Shown in pieces: positions 25,694 through 32,270 of a stretch of DNA of 32,270 nt. Within the stretch, counting starts at the first letter, position 1. Each line of letters begins with the position of its first letter. Source of the stretch: Deltaproteobacteria bacterium (lineage in GTDB: Bacteria > Desulfobacterota > Desulfomonilia > Desulfomonilales > Desulfomonilaceae); the NCBI GenBank assembly GCA_016875095.1, contig VGSG01000049.1, forward strand, positions 1 to 32,270, given 5' to 3'. The translations under genes and the position numbers were made by a program. The notes under the pieces are model-generated. The model had not been told where the DNA came from and ran no database searches. It saw only the letters and a list, made by a program, of their open reading frames with translations.

Positions 25694-26403
25694 GGATCGG
25701 CCCAGGCGACGCCCTGGACCGGACTCGCCGAGCGGAGGCCGCGATAGCCCGCGCTCAAGTCGTGGTCGGGTACAGTCGTTATCTGAAGCTGATACAGGAC
25801 CTGACTGAAGGCAAAGAGCTGCTTTCAACCGGAATGACCAAAGAGGTTGAGCGCTGCTTGTTGGCTCTGCGTCGTGCGGAGAGCGGCGAGACCGTGGCGC
25901 TGGTCTCTTCGGGAGATTCAGGAATCTACGGCATGGCGGGCCTTGCATTGGAACTGGCGCACAAGGAGCGTGTCACGGTTCCTATAGAGGTAATCCCCGG
26001 CGTGACATCCGCAACCGCGCTCGCTGCTCGGCTGGGCGCTCCGCTCATGCTCGATTTCGCAGCAATCAGCCTCAGTGATCTGCTCATTCCCTGGGAAGTG
26101 ATCAGGCGGCGGCTGGAGGCTGTGGCCGCGGCGGATCTTGTGGTGGCCTTGTACAATCCGAGGAGCCGCAAGCGGCGGAAACAACTGGACGAGGCCGCTG
26201 AGATCTTTAGGCGCCGGCGGCCGGGCGCCACTCCAGTGGGGATTGGGACCTCGGTCGGCGCTGATGAGGAAGAGATCATTGTGTCGGACCTGGACCACTT
26301 TCTGGAGTTTGACATCACCATGAGATCGGTTCTCATCATTGCAAACTCGGTCACCAAGTTGCTTAACGGATGGCTGGTGACCCCGCGCGGGTACCGGGTA
26401 TGA
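25624..26403 (+). CDS. cobJ: Precorrin-3B / cobalt-factor III C17-methyltransferase, probable ATT start
   Basis: The protein (CbiH in anaerobic nomenclature) has 259 residues when read from ATT at 25624, the usual CobJ length. It catalyses C17 methylation with ring contraction. Core blocks are LVGIGPGD at 22-29, VVVGYSRYLKLI, VSSGDSGIYGMA near 97, VIPGVTSATALAARLGAPLM, and LYNPRSRKR, a CobJ hallmark. The frame is closed upstream by TAG at 25612-25614, and contains no ATG, GTG or TTG before LVGIGPGD. GTG at 25762 would delete the first 46 residues, including the SAM-binding loop. The perfect AGGAGG five bases before the ATT makes it the best start; CTG at 25681 is a weaker alternative. It overlaps cbiG by 70 bases and cbiJ by four (ATGA). 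Confidence 0.88.
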   Translation: MSRTEAKPSRGHNCGRAGRLFLVGIGPGDALDRTRRAEAAIARAQVVVGYSRYLKLIQDLTEGKELLSTGMTKEVERCLLALRRAESGETVALVSSGDSGIYGMAGLALELAHKERVTVPIEVIPGVTSATALAARLGAPLMLDFAAISLSDLLIPWEVIRRRLEAVAAADLVVALYNPRSRKRRKQLDEAAEIFRRRRPGATPVGIGTSVGADEEEIIVSDLDHFLEFDITMRSVLIIANSVTKLLNGWLVTPRGYRV

Positions 26404-27167
26404 TTCTCCTGCTCGGAGGCACGAGCGAGACCGCGGACCTGGCTGAAGCGCTTGCAGCCGCGGACCTTTCTGTGATCGTTTCCACAGTGACGGACCTGCC
26501 GCTGAATACAGGCGCGTATCCACGTATCGAACGGGTGACCGGAGCGCTGGACGCGCCGAGCATGGAGAGGATGGTCCGCAATCGAGGGATCAAAGCTATT
26601 GTGGACGCGACCCACCCCTATGCGGCCGGGGCGCACGAGACCGCGCGGCGGGTTGCGGACAAGGTGGGATTGCCGTGCTTCACGTGGACCCGTGAGCCCA
26701 CCCGGTACGACGCCGGCGCCGTAGACATCGCTGATGACCATGAGCACGCGGCGGAGCTGGCAGCTTCGCACGGCCGTACGGTCCTGCTGACCACCGGCTC
26801 GAAGAATCTCAGCATCTATGCGGAATCATGCCGTAACAGCGGTGTTCCCTTAATAGCGCGTGTGCTGCCGGAACCCGAATCCATAGAAGCCTGTCTGGCC
26901 GCCGGAATCGAGCCTGATAAAATCGTCACAGGACGGGGGCCGTTTTCCCTTGAAGAGAACGTTTCGCTGATCAGGAAATTCGACATCGGTGTTCTGGTGA
27001 CTAAAGACAGCGGCCCCGCGGGTGGCGCGCCGGAAAAGCTCGAAGCCGCGGAGCGGTGTGGCTGTCGGGTGATTATGATCCGAAGACCGGTGGGAGAGCA
27101 TGACCACGGGTTTTCCGAAGTGGAGTCCCTGGTGCGCGCGGTGTGCGCGGCAGTGAGAACAGGATGA
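26400..27167 (+). CDS. cbiJ: (Cobalt-)precorrin-6A reductase
   Basis: This 255-residue protein is the CobK/CbiJ reductase, which reduces the macrocycle before methylation at C5 and C15. It starts MILLLGGTSETADLAEAL, has the conserved IVDATHPYAA near 72-81, FTWTREPTRY near 103, TTGSKNL near 135, and VTKDSGPAGGAPEKLEAA near 200-217. The ATG overlaps the cobJ stop. An upstream GTG in the same frame lies inside cobJ and is not needed. It is the last gene of the tight operon; the 400 bases that follow are non-coding. Confidence 0.94.
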   Translation: MILLLGGTSETADLAEALAAADLSVIVSTVTDLPLNTGAYPRIERVTGALDAPSMERMVRNRGIKAIVDATHPYAAGAHETARRVADKVGLPCFTWTREPTRYDAGAVDIADDHEHAAELAASHGRTVLLTTGSKNLSIYAESCRNSGVPLIARVLPEPESIEACLAAGIEPDKIVTGRGPFSLEENVSLIRKFDIGVLVTKDSGPAGGAPEKLEAAERCGCRVIMIRRPVGEHDHGFSEVESLVRAVCAAVRTG

Positions 27168-27570
27168 TTGCCGCTGAAAGGCTTGGAGAAGGCCGAGCGC
27201 ATTGAGAGGGGAGTCTGCGTTGAGGAGTCATTCGGAATCTTAAGGCAAGGGGCACCTCCTCTCTAGGGTCTCCGAGGGCCCACCTGGCCTCACGAACGGC
27301 ACCCGATTCCCTCCCGCGGTATGTCCAGTTGGCGACATCTTACCGGTCGGGGCACTTTGAAAAAATGAACCCCCAACGTCCACCAACTGCGGAGCCGTTC
27401 AGGGCCTCGCAAGAAATCGGCTGTAGTCCGCGCCCAATCTGTGGTAAGAAAAGAACGATTTTGGGAGGAGTTTGATGTAGGCGGGCTTCCGAAGCCATGT
27501 CTGGGCATGTGCCACAATTCCACCGATCCGGTGCCGGAATTCCCGGATTCGGGAAATACAGGTCAACGCG
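27168..27570. other. Intergenic region after the cobalamin operon
   Basis: This 403-base gap has no convincing gene. A short frame at 27441 with TTGGGAGGAG within it runs into the start of the next gene in another frame and shows no family. I see GC-rich inverted segments (for example around 27255-27295, GGTCTCCGAGGGCCC) but no textbook terminator with a U-tract. It marks the boundary between the cobalamin operon and accessory DNA. Confidence 0.45.
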
Positions 27571-28113
27571 ATGCAATCGCACCACCAACCTATCCTACTG
27601 CTGCACTCCCTGGGCGAAGGACATCCCGGTATTACTACCGCTATCGCAGCTTACTGCTCCGAGGCTGCCAGTCTCTGTTTGGAGGATCAAGGGCATCTGC
27701 CGGGAGTTAAGATGGAGGTCGCCGGAGCTCATACGCTTTCGTGCGTTCTTCAATGGGAGACCGGTGACGCGAGAAAGGTGGTGTCCTGGGATAAAGACGA
27801 TGCCACTGAATGTGGGGCGTCAGTCATTGCGATCCTTGTCGTCGATCATCTGACGGGCTTGAAGGTGATCGAGAGAGCGCAGAAGGGTGATCGAGTCGAT
27901 TACTGGCTGGGCAAGGCTGACAATGACGACGAGCCTCCGTTCCTGAGAGAGGGACGACTTGAAGTATCTGGCATCCGCCGAGGCGATGAATCCATCGTCA
28001 GGAATAGAGTTAGATCAAAAGTGCAACGACTGAAGCTGTCGTCCAGTAATATCAAGGCCTTTGTGGTCGTAGTGGAATTCGGGACACCTATGTCCCAGGT
28101 ACAGGAATCGTGA
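27571..28113 (+). CDS. Uncharacterised conserved protein, first gene of a two-gene module
   Basis: This 180-residue protein is predicted cytosolic: no signal peptide or membrane segment. The N-terminus has GHPGITTAIAAYCSEAASLC near 18-37, the middle has DDATECGASVIAILVVDHLTG near 75-95 and ERAQKGDRVDYWLG near 101-114, and the C-terminus LEVSGIRRGDESIVRNRVRS near 129-148. I recognise this pattern from hypothetical proteins that occur in front of homologues of the next gene, but I know of no described function. The repeated Cys/His spacing is not a clear metal site. The start codon is an ATG with a weak AGGT upstream. The stop overlaps the next start as GTGA, so the pair is translationally coupled. 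Confidence 0.75.
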   Translation: MQSHHQPILLLHSLGEGHPGITTAIAAYCSEAASLCLEDQGHLPGVKMEVAGAHTLSCVLQWETGDARKVVSWDKDDATECGASVIAILVVDHLTGLKVIERAQKGDRVDYWLGKADNDDEPPFLREGRLEVSGIRRGDESIVRNRVRSKVQRLKLSSSNIKAFVVVVEFGTPMSQVQES

Positions 28114-29225
28114 ACGCGGTCAAACAAATTCACCGGCAGGCAATGGAGTTCGCGGATCAGGCGTTCATAGCCAAACTGCGAGGAGAACTCGGCAAAGCTA
28201 CTGAACTAACGCGAAAAGCCTTTGAATTTGAGAGCAAGGCTGCGGACTTAGTAATCAACAATCTGGATCTAGAGCCTACCCGGTCCGTTCTCTATCGCAG
28301 CGCTGCTTCCTTTGCGATGAATTGTGGCGAGTTGCGAGAAGCGGAGCGTTTAGTCGCACAGGGGTTAGCGGGGAATCCGCCTGAGAACATCGCTGAGGAG
28401 TTGCGTGATCTGCTTGAGCAAGTTCATTTCTCGCGTCATATGAGCCTCCGTGGACTTACATTGGAACCTGAGGAGTTTCAGTTTTCGATAACAGGAGATG
28501 CGGTTGGACCGGGCATCGCTAACAGTGACCTGTTCTTGCAACGCTATCAGGATGTGGAGAAATTGGTATACCGAACTGGGGACCGGGTTCGAAAAGAGCC
28601 TTTCCGTGAACGTGGGCCGCGCAAGAAAGCTTCCGCAGGCGGATTAGATTTGTACGTTACAGTCCCTCGTGCTGCAAGCTTTGCTGTTTCTATTAGAATT
28701 GCAGTAGGGACAAACGCTTGGCTTGAGGGCATGAGTCCTGGTGCGGAGCTAATAGATGAACTTATGACCTGCTTGGAATTGTTCAGTACTTCAGATGAAG
28801 CGCACCTCAAAGAACGCATTCCTGAACCTGCCTATTTCCGTAACTTTGTCGGGTTAGCTCGTAAGATCGCCCCTGATGGCCAACGGGTCAAGGCCGTTGG
28901 ATTCACGGCCCTTCGAGAGCAAAAGGAACGGCGGGTGTTACTTACCAAGCCGGTGTCCGAGGCCATGACGGTGCCTGAGATTGCTTTGGAAGAGGAGCCT
29001 GAAGAAAGAGTTGTAATTAGGGGCACGTTGAAGTACGCAGACGCCCTTAAAGAAGAAGGAGAAATAAGATTGCTGGACGAAAAGGGTGGCATCCACAAAG
29101 TCGTGGTTCCAGAAGGGATGCTTGCGGATATAGTGAGACCGAGCTTTGAGAAGGTCGTGACCCTTACCGGTATGAAGAGGGGAGCCATAATTCGGCTTCT
29201 CGACATAGAAGAAGCCCAGGACTGA
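28110..29225 (+). CDS. Uncharacterised conserved protein, second gene of a two-gene module
   Basis: This 371-residue protein starts at a GTG overlapping the previous stop. Residues 1-110 look like a TPR-type helical region: AMEFADQAFIAKLRGELGKA, then EPTRSVLYRSAASFAMNCGELREAERLV, and GLAGNPPENIAEELRDLLEQV. Residues 110-300 are mixed, with FQFSITGDAVGPGIANSDLF near 128-147 and FRNFVGLARKIAPDGQRVKAVGF near 245-268. The C-terminal 70 residues form a small beta-rich domain (VVIRGTLKYADALKEEGEI, HKVVVPEGMLADIVRPSF). The pattern suggests a helical scaffold carrying a sensor or binding domain, but the function is unknown. G+C content is lower than in the cobalamin genes. Confidence 0.75.
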   Translation: MNAVKQIHRQAMEFADQAFIAKLRGELGKATELTRKAFEFESKAADLVINNLDLEPTRSVLYRSAASFAMNCGELREAERLVAQGLAGNPPENIAEELRDLLEQVHFSRHMSLRGLTLEPEEFQFSITGDAVGPGIANSDLFLQRYQDVEKLVYRTGDRVRKEPFRERGPRKKASAGGLDLYVTVPRAASFAVSIRIAVGTNAWLEGMSPGAELIDELMTCLELFSTSDEAHLKERIPEPAYFRNFVGLARKIAPDGQRVKAVGFTALREQKERRVLLTKPVSEAMTVPEIALEEEPEERVVIRGTLKYADALKEEGEIRLLDEKGGIHKVVVPEGMLADIVRPSFEKVVTLTGMKRGAIIRLLDIEEAQD

Positions 29226-29252
29226 TTGGGTACTGATTGTCAGGAGACCGCA

Positions 29253-29291
29253 AACCGCCTACTAGTGCGGTTAGTGGCTATCTTCTTCTTT
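29253..29291 (+). terminator. Possible terminator after the two-gene module
   Basis: The stem AACCGC (29253-29258) and GCGGTT (29267-29272) encloses an eight-base loop, and a T-rich tract TCTTCTTCTTTT follows at 29281-29292. The tract begins eight bases after the stem, further than ideal, so this is a tentative call. Confidence 0.35.
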
Positions 29292-29442
29292 TGCGCGTTG
29301 AAAGACACGGAATGTACGCGCCTTTTCCCCTTGGGGGTTGAGTCCCGCATGGGGTGGCCAGGTGACGGAGCCTTGGATTGAGGCGTCCTAATTTAGGAAA
29401 TGGAGGACCTGTTTTCACTTACACGGTCTTTGATTACTTCCC

Positions 29443-29470
29443 CATCTCGGAGATTTGGAATACCGAGATG
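29443..29470. terminator. Hairpin between convergent genes
   Basis: CATCTCGG (29443-29450) and CCGAGATG (29463-29470) form a perfect eight-base stem with a 12-base loop, between the + strand module and the - strand radical SAM gene. No U-tract is present on either side, so it is a weak bidirectional terminator candidate. Confidence 0.3.
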
Positions 29471-29505
29471 AGTACCAATGGCAGGGTAAGCTGGAGCCAG
29501 AGGCA

Positions 29506-30693
29506 TTACAGGAACTGTAATGGGTATCCCATCTCAAAACAGTTTGGTTTGTACAAAGAAATCCCGAGCTCTTTAATCAGTTGAATCACCTTATAGTAAT
29601 ACTCTATTCTCCATGCTTCCTGGTTCCTTAAACTTAATTGGTCAGCGAAAAAAGCGGCAAATATACTCAAGCCTATGGTATCGACTAGTCCAAGACGATG
29701 CAATCGTAGAAGCCCCTTTTCAAATGAGGTGAAGGAATCAATCCCAGCTATGTAGTTTAATTTTAGCTCATCAAAGCCCACGTTCCGTGCACGCTCTAGC
29801 AATGTTTCGATCGCGGTTAATGGTAGGGCCTTGTATTTGCTCATAATCTGCGTCCTGTTTGAAAACACCTCTAATGTGTACGAATAGCGTTTCTCATCTA
29901 CTATTTCATACAAATTTCTTAAACCTTCTTCCGAACGGACATCTTGAGCACAAGCACCAAATTTCATTTTTGATCCGACCCCCGCTCTTGCCAACAGTTC
30001 TTTTAGCCTTCCAAGGTATCGCAAAAAAGGCGCTTCACTGCCGAAAAGTTCTGTAATCACCGAAACATGCGACACACCTTTAAAAACATCTGTCCCATAA
30101 TCGCGGATAATTCTATCCACCACCTTTTCAGGTGACAACAAACGCTCAGTTTGCTGTGGTCTAAATCTGTGAGAAAATCCGCGATGGCAAAACAAGCATC
30201 TTCCAGGGCATGCTCCAGTATTTTTCGGATTAATTCGCAATTCGTAATAAGGGTATTTGGTTCCGAGAAATGGGAAACTATATCCTTTGAGATATCTAGG
30301 GGTTTCAGCTTCCGGTAATGGTACTTCAACAATAGAATTCCCGCCAAACACGGGTCTCCCATGATAGCAAATTTTATTTCCAACATATTCGTATGGGGAA
30401 GCCCCTTTTGGCATTATTGGTATCTTCTTTGGCACGGAGAAGTACCCATTAGCTTCATTTGATAGTAGTCTTAAATGAATCTCCTTGAAGTTGATGACGT
30501 CATCCTTCCTGAAATCAATGTCCTTTCTGTCCACACATACGCCTCTTAGTTGCAATTGGAGGCTGTGAAACGCGTCTTGGCTAATACCGAGGTTTTCACA
30601 GATTCCCAATTCTCTCTCCGTATTTGAAAAAGAAGTTGTGTGACGCATGTCTTCGCCAATCCCAGCCTGATGCTTTTGGAGTGGGTGATTCAC
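29506..30693 (-). CDS. Radical SAM family protein of unknown function
   Basis: This protein has 395 residues when started at the GTG at 30693, or 380 from an in-frame ATG at 30648; neither start has a strong ribosome binding site. The 4Fe-4S motif is CPGRCLFC, with Cys162, Cys166 and Cys169 (CX3CX2C). The N-terminal ~150 residues precede the barrel and contain IPIMPKGASPYEYVG and PRYLKGYSFPFLGTKYPYYELRI, which I do not recognise. The barrel continues through VSHVSVITELFGSE and FGACAQDVRSEEGL, with a long C-terminal segment. No SPASM-type Cys cluster is seen. The gene is AT-rich (about 37-45 % G+C in sampled lines) compared with about 60 % in the cobalamin operon, a sign of recent acquisition. 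It follows the membrane-anchored protein on the same strand after 75 bases. Confidence 0.75.
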   Translation of the reverse strand: MNHPLQKHQAGIGEDMRHTTSFSNTERELGICENLGISQDAFHSLQLQLRGVCVDRKDIDFRKDDVINFKEIHLRLLSNEANGYFSVPKKIPIMPKGASPYEYVGNKICYHGRPVFGGNSIVEVPLPEAETPRYLKGYSFPFLGTKYPYYELRINPKNTGACPGRCLFCHRGFSHRFRPQQTERLLSPEKVVDRIIRDYGTDVFKGVSHVSVITELFGSEAPFLRYLGRLKELLARAGVGSKMKFGACAQDVRSEEGLRNLYEIVDEKRYSYTLEVFSNRTQIMSKYKALPLTAIETLLERARNVGFDELKLNYIAGIDSFTSFEKGLLRLHRLGLVDTIGLSIFAAFFADQLSLRNQEAWRIEYYYKVIQLIKELGISLYKPNCFEMGYPLQFL

Positions 30694-30768
30694 AGTACCG
30701 TACCTTAAGTCTTGACTGTTAGTCGGAGCCGCTCCACCACGCTATCTTTCAGCGTAATCTTTCGATAT

Positions 30769-31431
30769 CTAAAGCTCAGCCTCGTCTGAGGCTTCCCAGA
30801 CTAGGTCAAAGAATCTATGGAGGTTATCATACATCTCGTCTTGCTTCCTAAATATATATACTTTGCAATCTCTAGCGTAGGCGTCATCTCTGTAGGGCGT
30901 AAATATGAGGCAACGATCAGTAACGATAATCCTACCTATGTCGGGGACATTGTATCTCTTGAGATTTATCGAAGCATGTTCTGCGTGTGATAACAGCAGA
31001 TCGCAATTTGTGTCAATCTGGCTTCGGAGTGAACCATCGCAATAGGAAGGATCAAAAGTGCATAATTCCTTTTCTCTTTGGGCGAGCCAATCATACCGCC
31101 CTCCTGGATTTCTTGTTTGAGGTAGCAGAATTTGGGCTGTGAATGTCTTGTCAAAAGAGTTCTTTCCGAAAATGGACTTAAAAGTGTCTCGCTGAAGTTC
31201 ATTTCCTCTACCAGTGAATACTTTTATCCATCTGGCCTTGTCGACTTCCTTTCGCACGTGTTCCTCAGACTCCTTTTTGTTCCTATAGACAGCATCAATG
31301 TCCACGTCCAAAATTCTCCCAAAGATGCCCATAAAAACCCCCCGAACTTTTCGGGACACAAATATCGTCACTAGGAGAAGGATCAATCCTCCGAGGACAG
31401 AAGCCAGGACACTGCTTACGAAGTCTCCCAT
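30769..31431 (-). CDS. Membrane-anchored protein with a possible PLD-like sensor domain
   Basis: The start is set at the ATG at 31431 (220 residues), preceded by GGGGAG at about 12 bases, because the first 35 residues of the longer frame look like untranslated DNA and the membrane segment follows at once: FVSSVLASVLGGLILLLVTIF. After a charged, possibly coiled segment (DAVYRNKKESEEHVRKEVDKA), the soluble part has VFTGRGNELQRDTFKSIF, LLPQTRNPGGRYDWLAQREKEL, and RYNVPDIGRIIVTDRCLIFTPY. This order (strand, YDWL helix, LSHAEHA, Arg-x-Tyr, RxIVTDR) recalls phospholipase D-like folds that lost the HxK motifs. That is my inference. The soluble domain should face the cytoplasm. It is AT-rich like its neighbour, and the two may form one module. 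Confidence 0.65.
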   Translation of the reverse strand: MGDFVSSVLASVLGGLILLLVTIFVSRKVRGVFMGIFGRILDVDIDAVYRNKKESEEHVRKEVDKARWIKVFTGRGNELQRDTFKSIFGKNSFDKTFTAQILLPQTRNPGGRYDWLAQREKELCTFDPSYCDGSLRSQIDTNCDLLLSHAEHASINLKRYNVPDIGRIIVTDRCLIFTPYRDDAYARDCKVYIFRKQDEMYDNLHRFFDLVWEASDEAEL

Positions 31432-31634
31432 AAGAAGTGCTCCCCTATTCGGGGGTCTTGGATCAGGTTCGTTGTCGATAGTGAGGTCGTTTTGCCGCGA
31501 AAACGGTGGATGTGGTTCACACAACGCCATCCGCACACAGTGAAGAGCAGCGTTACATGGTAGAGAAGTCCTGTTTCCCCAATGGCCTTAATACAGCGCA
31601 CATTGCCCAAGGTCAAGAAGAATCTTGCGCGTGG

Positions 31635-31664
31635 TTGAGCTGGACACGTGCCGCGTGTTATGAG
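31635..31664 (+). promoter_or_regulatory. Possible promoter of the riboswitch-cbiK transcript
   Basis: TTGAGC (31635-31640) and TATGAG (31659-31664) are separated by 18 bases and lie just before the riboswitch aptamer, which begins about 15 bases past the -10 hexamer. Both hexamers are imperfect. Confidence 0.35.
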
Positions 31665-31678
31665 AGGATGAGAAAAAG

Positions 31679-31845
31679 CTTTGCAGGTTCCGCGTACGCG
31701 GATGAAGAGGGAATCCTGTGCAAATCAGGAGTGGGCCCGCCGCTGTGAACGGGTACGAAAGCTGCTCTAAGCCACTGGGGGCGTAACAGCCCGGGAAGGC
31801 GCGGCGAGTAGGATGATCCGTAAGCCAGAAGACCTGCCTGCAAAG
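31679..31845 (+). ncRNA. Cobalamin (AdoCbl/B12) riboswitch aptamer
   Basis: The closing P1 stem pairs CTTTGCAGG (31679-31687) with CCTGCAAAG (31837-31845) perfectly. The B12 box (31822-31838) reads AAGCCAGAAGACCTGCC, with one mismatch to the classical pattern. Inside are the core GCCGCTGTGAACGGG (from about 31740), GCCACTGGGGG (near 31771) and GGGAAGGCGCGGCGA. All sequence blocks are in the expected order. It would bind cobalamin and lower expression of the downstream chelatase gene, through the terminator that follows. Confidence 0.92.
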
Positions 31846-31911
31846 ATTGGGTCTGGTACCATCGAGGGGAACTGGTAGAGACCAAAGGCTTTCCGAGGAG
31901 CAGAAAAGGGC

Positions 31912-31944
31912 AATCCCGGGGCTGTTGAAGCTCCGGGATTTTTT
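31912..31944 (+). terminator. Intrinsic terminator of the cobalamin riboswitch
   Basis: AATCCCGGGG (31912-31921) pairs with CTCCGGGATT (31931-31940), with one G-U pair, around the nine-base loop CTGTTGAAG. A run of six T follows directly. It lies about 66 bases past the aptamer, as expected for an expression platform acting by transcription termination when cobalamin is bound. Confidence 0.88.
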
Positions 31945-32110
31945 GTTTGTTGCGCATGATCCTGTCGTTCAGCCCTTCGGAGGATGTCTCGTTCGTCGTT
32001 CCTCTCGGTGGACTGTAGGTAGTTGCGGTCCATCGCGGCGTTGGACGTACTGCGTATAAGATCCAAAGCCGCGGTCACGGTTCAATTCACTGTGAGGAAA
32101 GGAGCGGCTG

Positions 32111-32270
32111 ATGGCAATCGAGAGGTCGGTATGGATGGTGGTCATCCTGGCGTGGGCTGCCTTGTTGCCCGCATGGGCCTTGGCCGGGGGGACAGCAAAG
32201 CAGGATCGTGGGAAAGCGCCGACTACCAAGGAGGCGATATTACTGGTGGCGTTCGGGACAAGCGTTCCCG
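32111..32270 (+). CDS. cbiK: Periplasmic-type sirohydrochlorin cobaltochelatase, CbiK, 5' part only
   Basis: Only 53 codons are in the window; the frame runs off the right edge. The ATG follows AGGAAAGGAG, a strong ribosome binding site, five to ten bases upstream. Residues 1-25 are a clear signal peptide (ERSVWMVVILAWAALLP, then AWALA), with likely cleavage after Ala25. The mature part begins with a short linker, then KEAILLVAFGTSVP, the first strand of CbiK/HemH-fold chelatases. A secreted CbiK is known from sulfate reducers such as Desulfovibrio. It inserts cobalt into sirohydrochlorin, the first step of the early-cobalt pathway. The riboswitch upstream links it to cobalamin supply. The call rests on a short N-terminus plus context. 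Confidence 0.75.
   Translation, partial: MAIERSVWMVVILAWAALLPAWALAGGTAKQDRGKAPTTKEAILLVAFGTSVP

Noticed and set aside
27340-27588. Minus-strand open frames in the gap after cbiJ, considered as an IS remnant
   Set aside because: No transposase motif, no inverted repeats at the ends, and the frames overlap the start of the conserved gene at 27571.
1-32270. CRISPR array, tRNA or rRNA genes, att sites
   Set aside because: No regularly spaced direct repeats, no cloverleaf with an acceptor stem, and no conserved rRNA stretch were seen on reading the window; a covariance search was not possible.

Overview
This window (about 57-60 % G+C by eye, lower in its last quarter) looks like a chromosome fragment from an anaerobic bacterium, most probably of the Desulfobacterota (former Deltaproteobacteria). 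That placement is inference. It rests on an anaerobic (early cobalt insertion) cobalamin pathway with CbiD, CbiG and a secreted CbiK-type chelatase, a DUF362 protein, a TRAP-type binding protein, and abundant small palindromic intergenic repeats. No rRNA, tRNA, CRISPR array or intact transposase was seen.

Region 1 (0-6.2 kb, + strand): a radical SAM protein with a B12-binding-like N-terminus, then lexA, an error-prone DnaE2-type polymerase, and a separate OB-fold protein that corresponds to the missing C-terminus of DnaE2. LexA has a perfect palindromic SOS box inside a promoter that seems to give a leaderless mRNA. Palindromic repeats fill the intergenic gaps. Region 2 (6.2-13.3 kb, - strand): a TRAP binding protein without its membrane partners, a DUF4160/DUF2442 pair in which DUF4160 is broken by one amber codon, a VOC-family enzyme, a divergent amidohydrolase, a DUF362 protein and a hybrid sensor kinase. 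Region 3 (13.8-14.3 kb): two small hypothetical genes.

Region 4 (14.3-27.2 kb, + strand) is a compact cobalamin operon: cobU, cobT, a cobD-cobQ fusion, cbiB, cbiA, cbiC, cbiD, cbiE, cbiL, cbiF, cbiG, cobJ (cbiH), cbiJ. Most neighbours overlap by 1-70 bases. It covers most of the corrin-ring methylations, the a,c-amidation, later amidation to cobyric acid, aminopropanol attachment, and activation of the nucleotide loop. cbiT, cobS and the adenosyltransferase are not in the window. cobJ has no ATG/GTG/TTG that preserves its SAM-binding loop; a perfect Shine-Dalgarno points to an ATT start.

Region 5 (27.2-31.4 kb) is accessory DNA: an overlapping pair of uncharacterised genes (+), then a clearly AT-richer block (-) with a membrane-anchored protein and a radical SAM protein of unknown role. 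Region 6 (31.6-32.27 kb, +) is a cobalamin riboswitch with an intrinsic terminator, followed by the start of a signal-peptide-bearing cobaltochelatase (cbiK) that runs off the window. The accessory block therefore lies between the main cobalamin operon and the B12-regulated chelatase gene.
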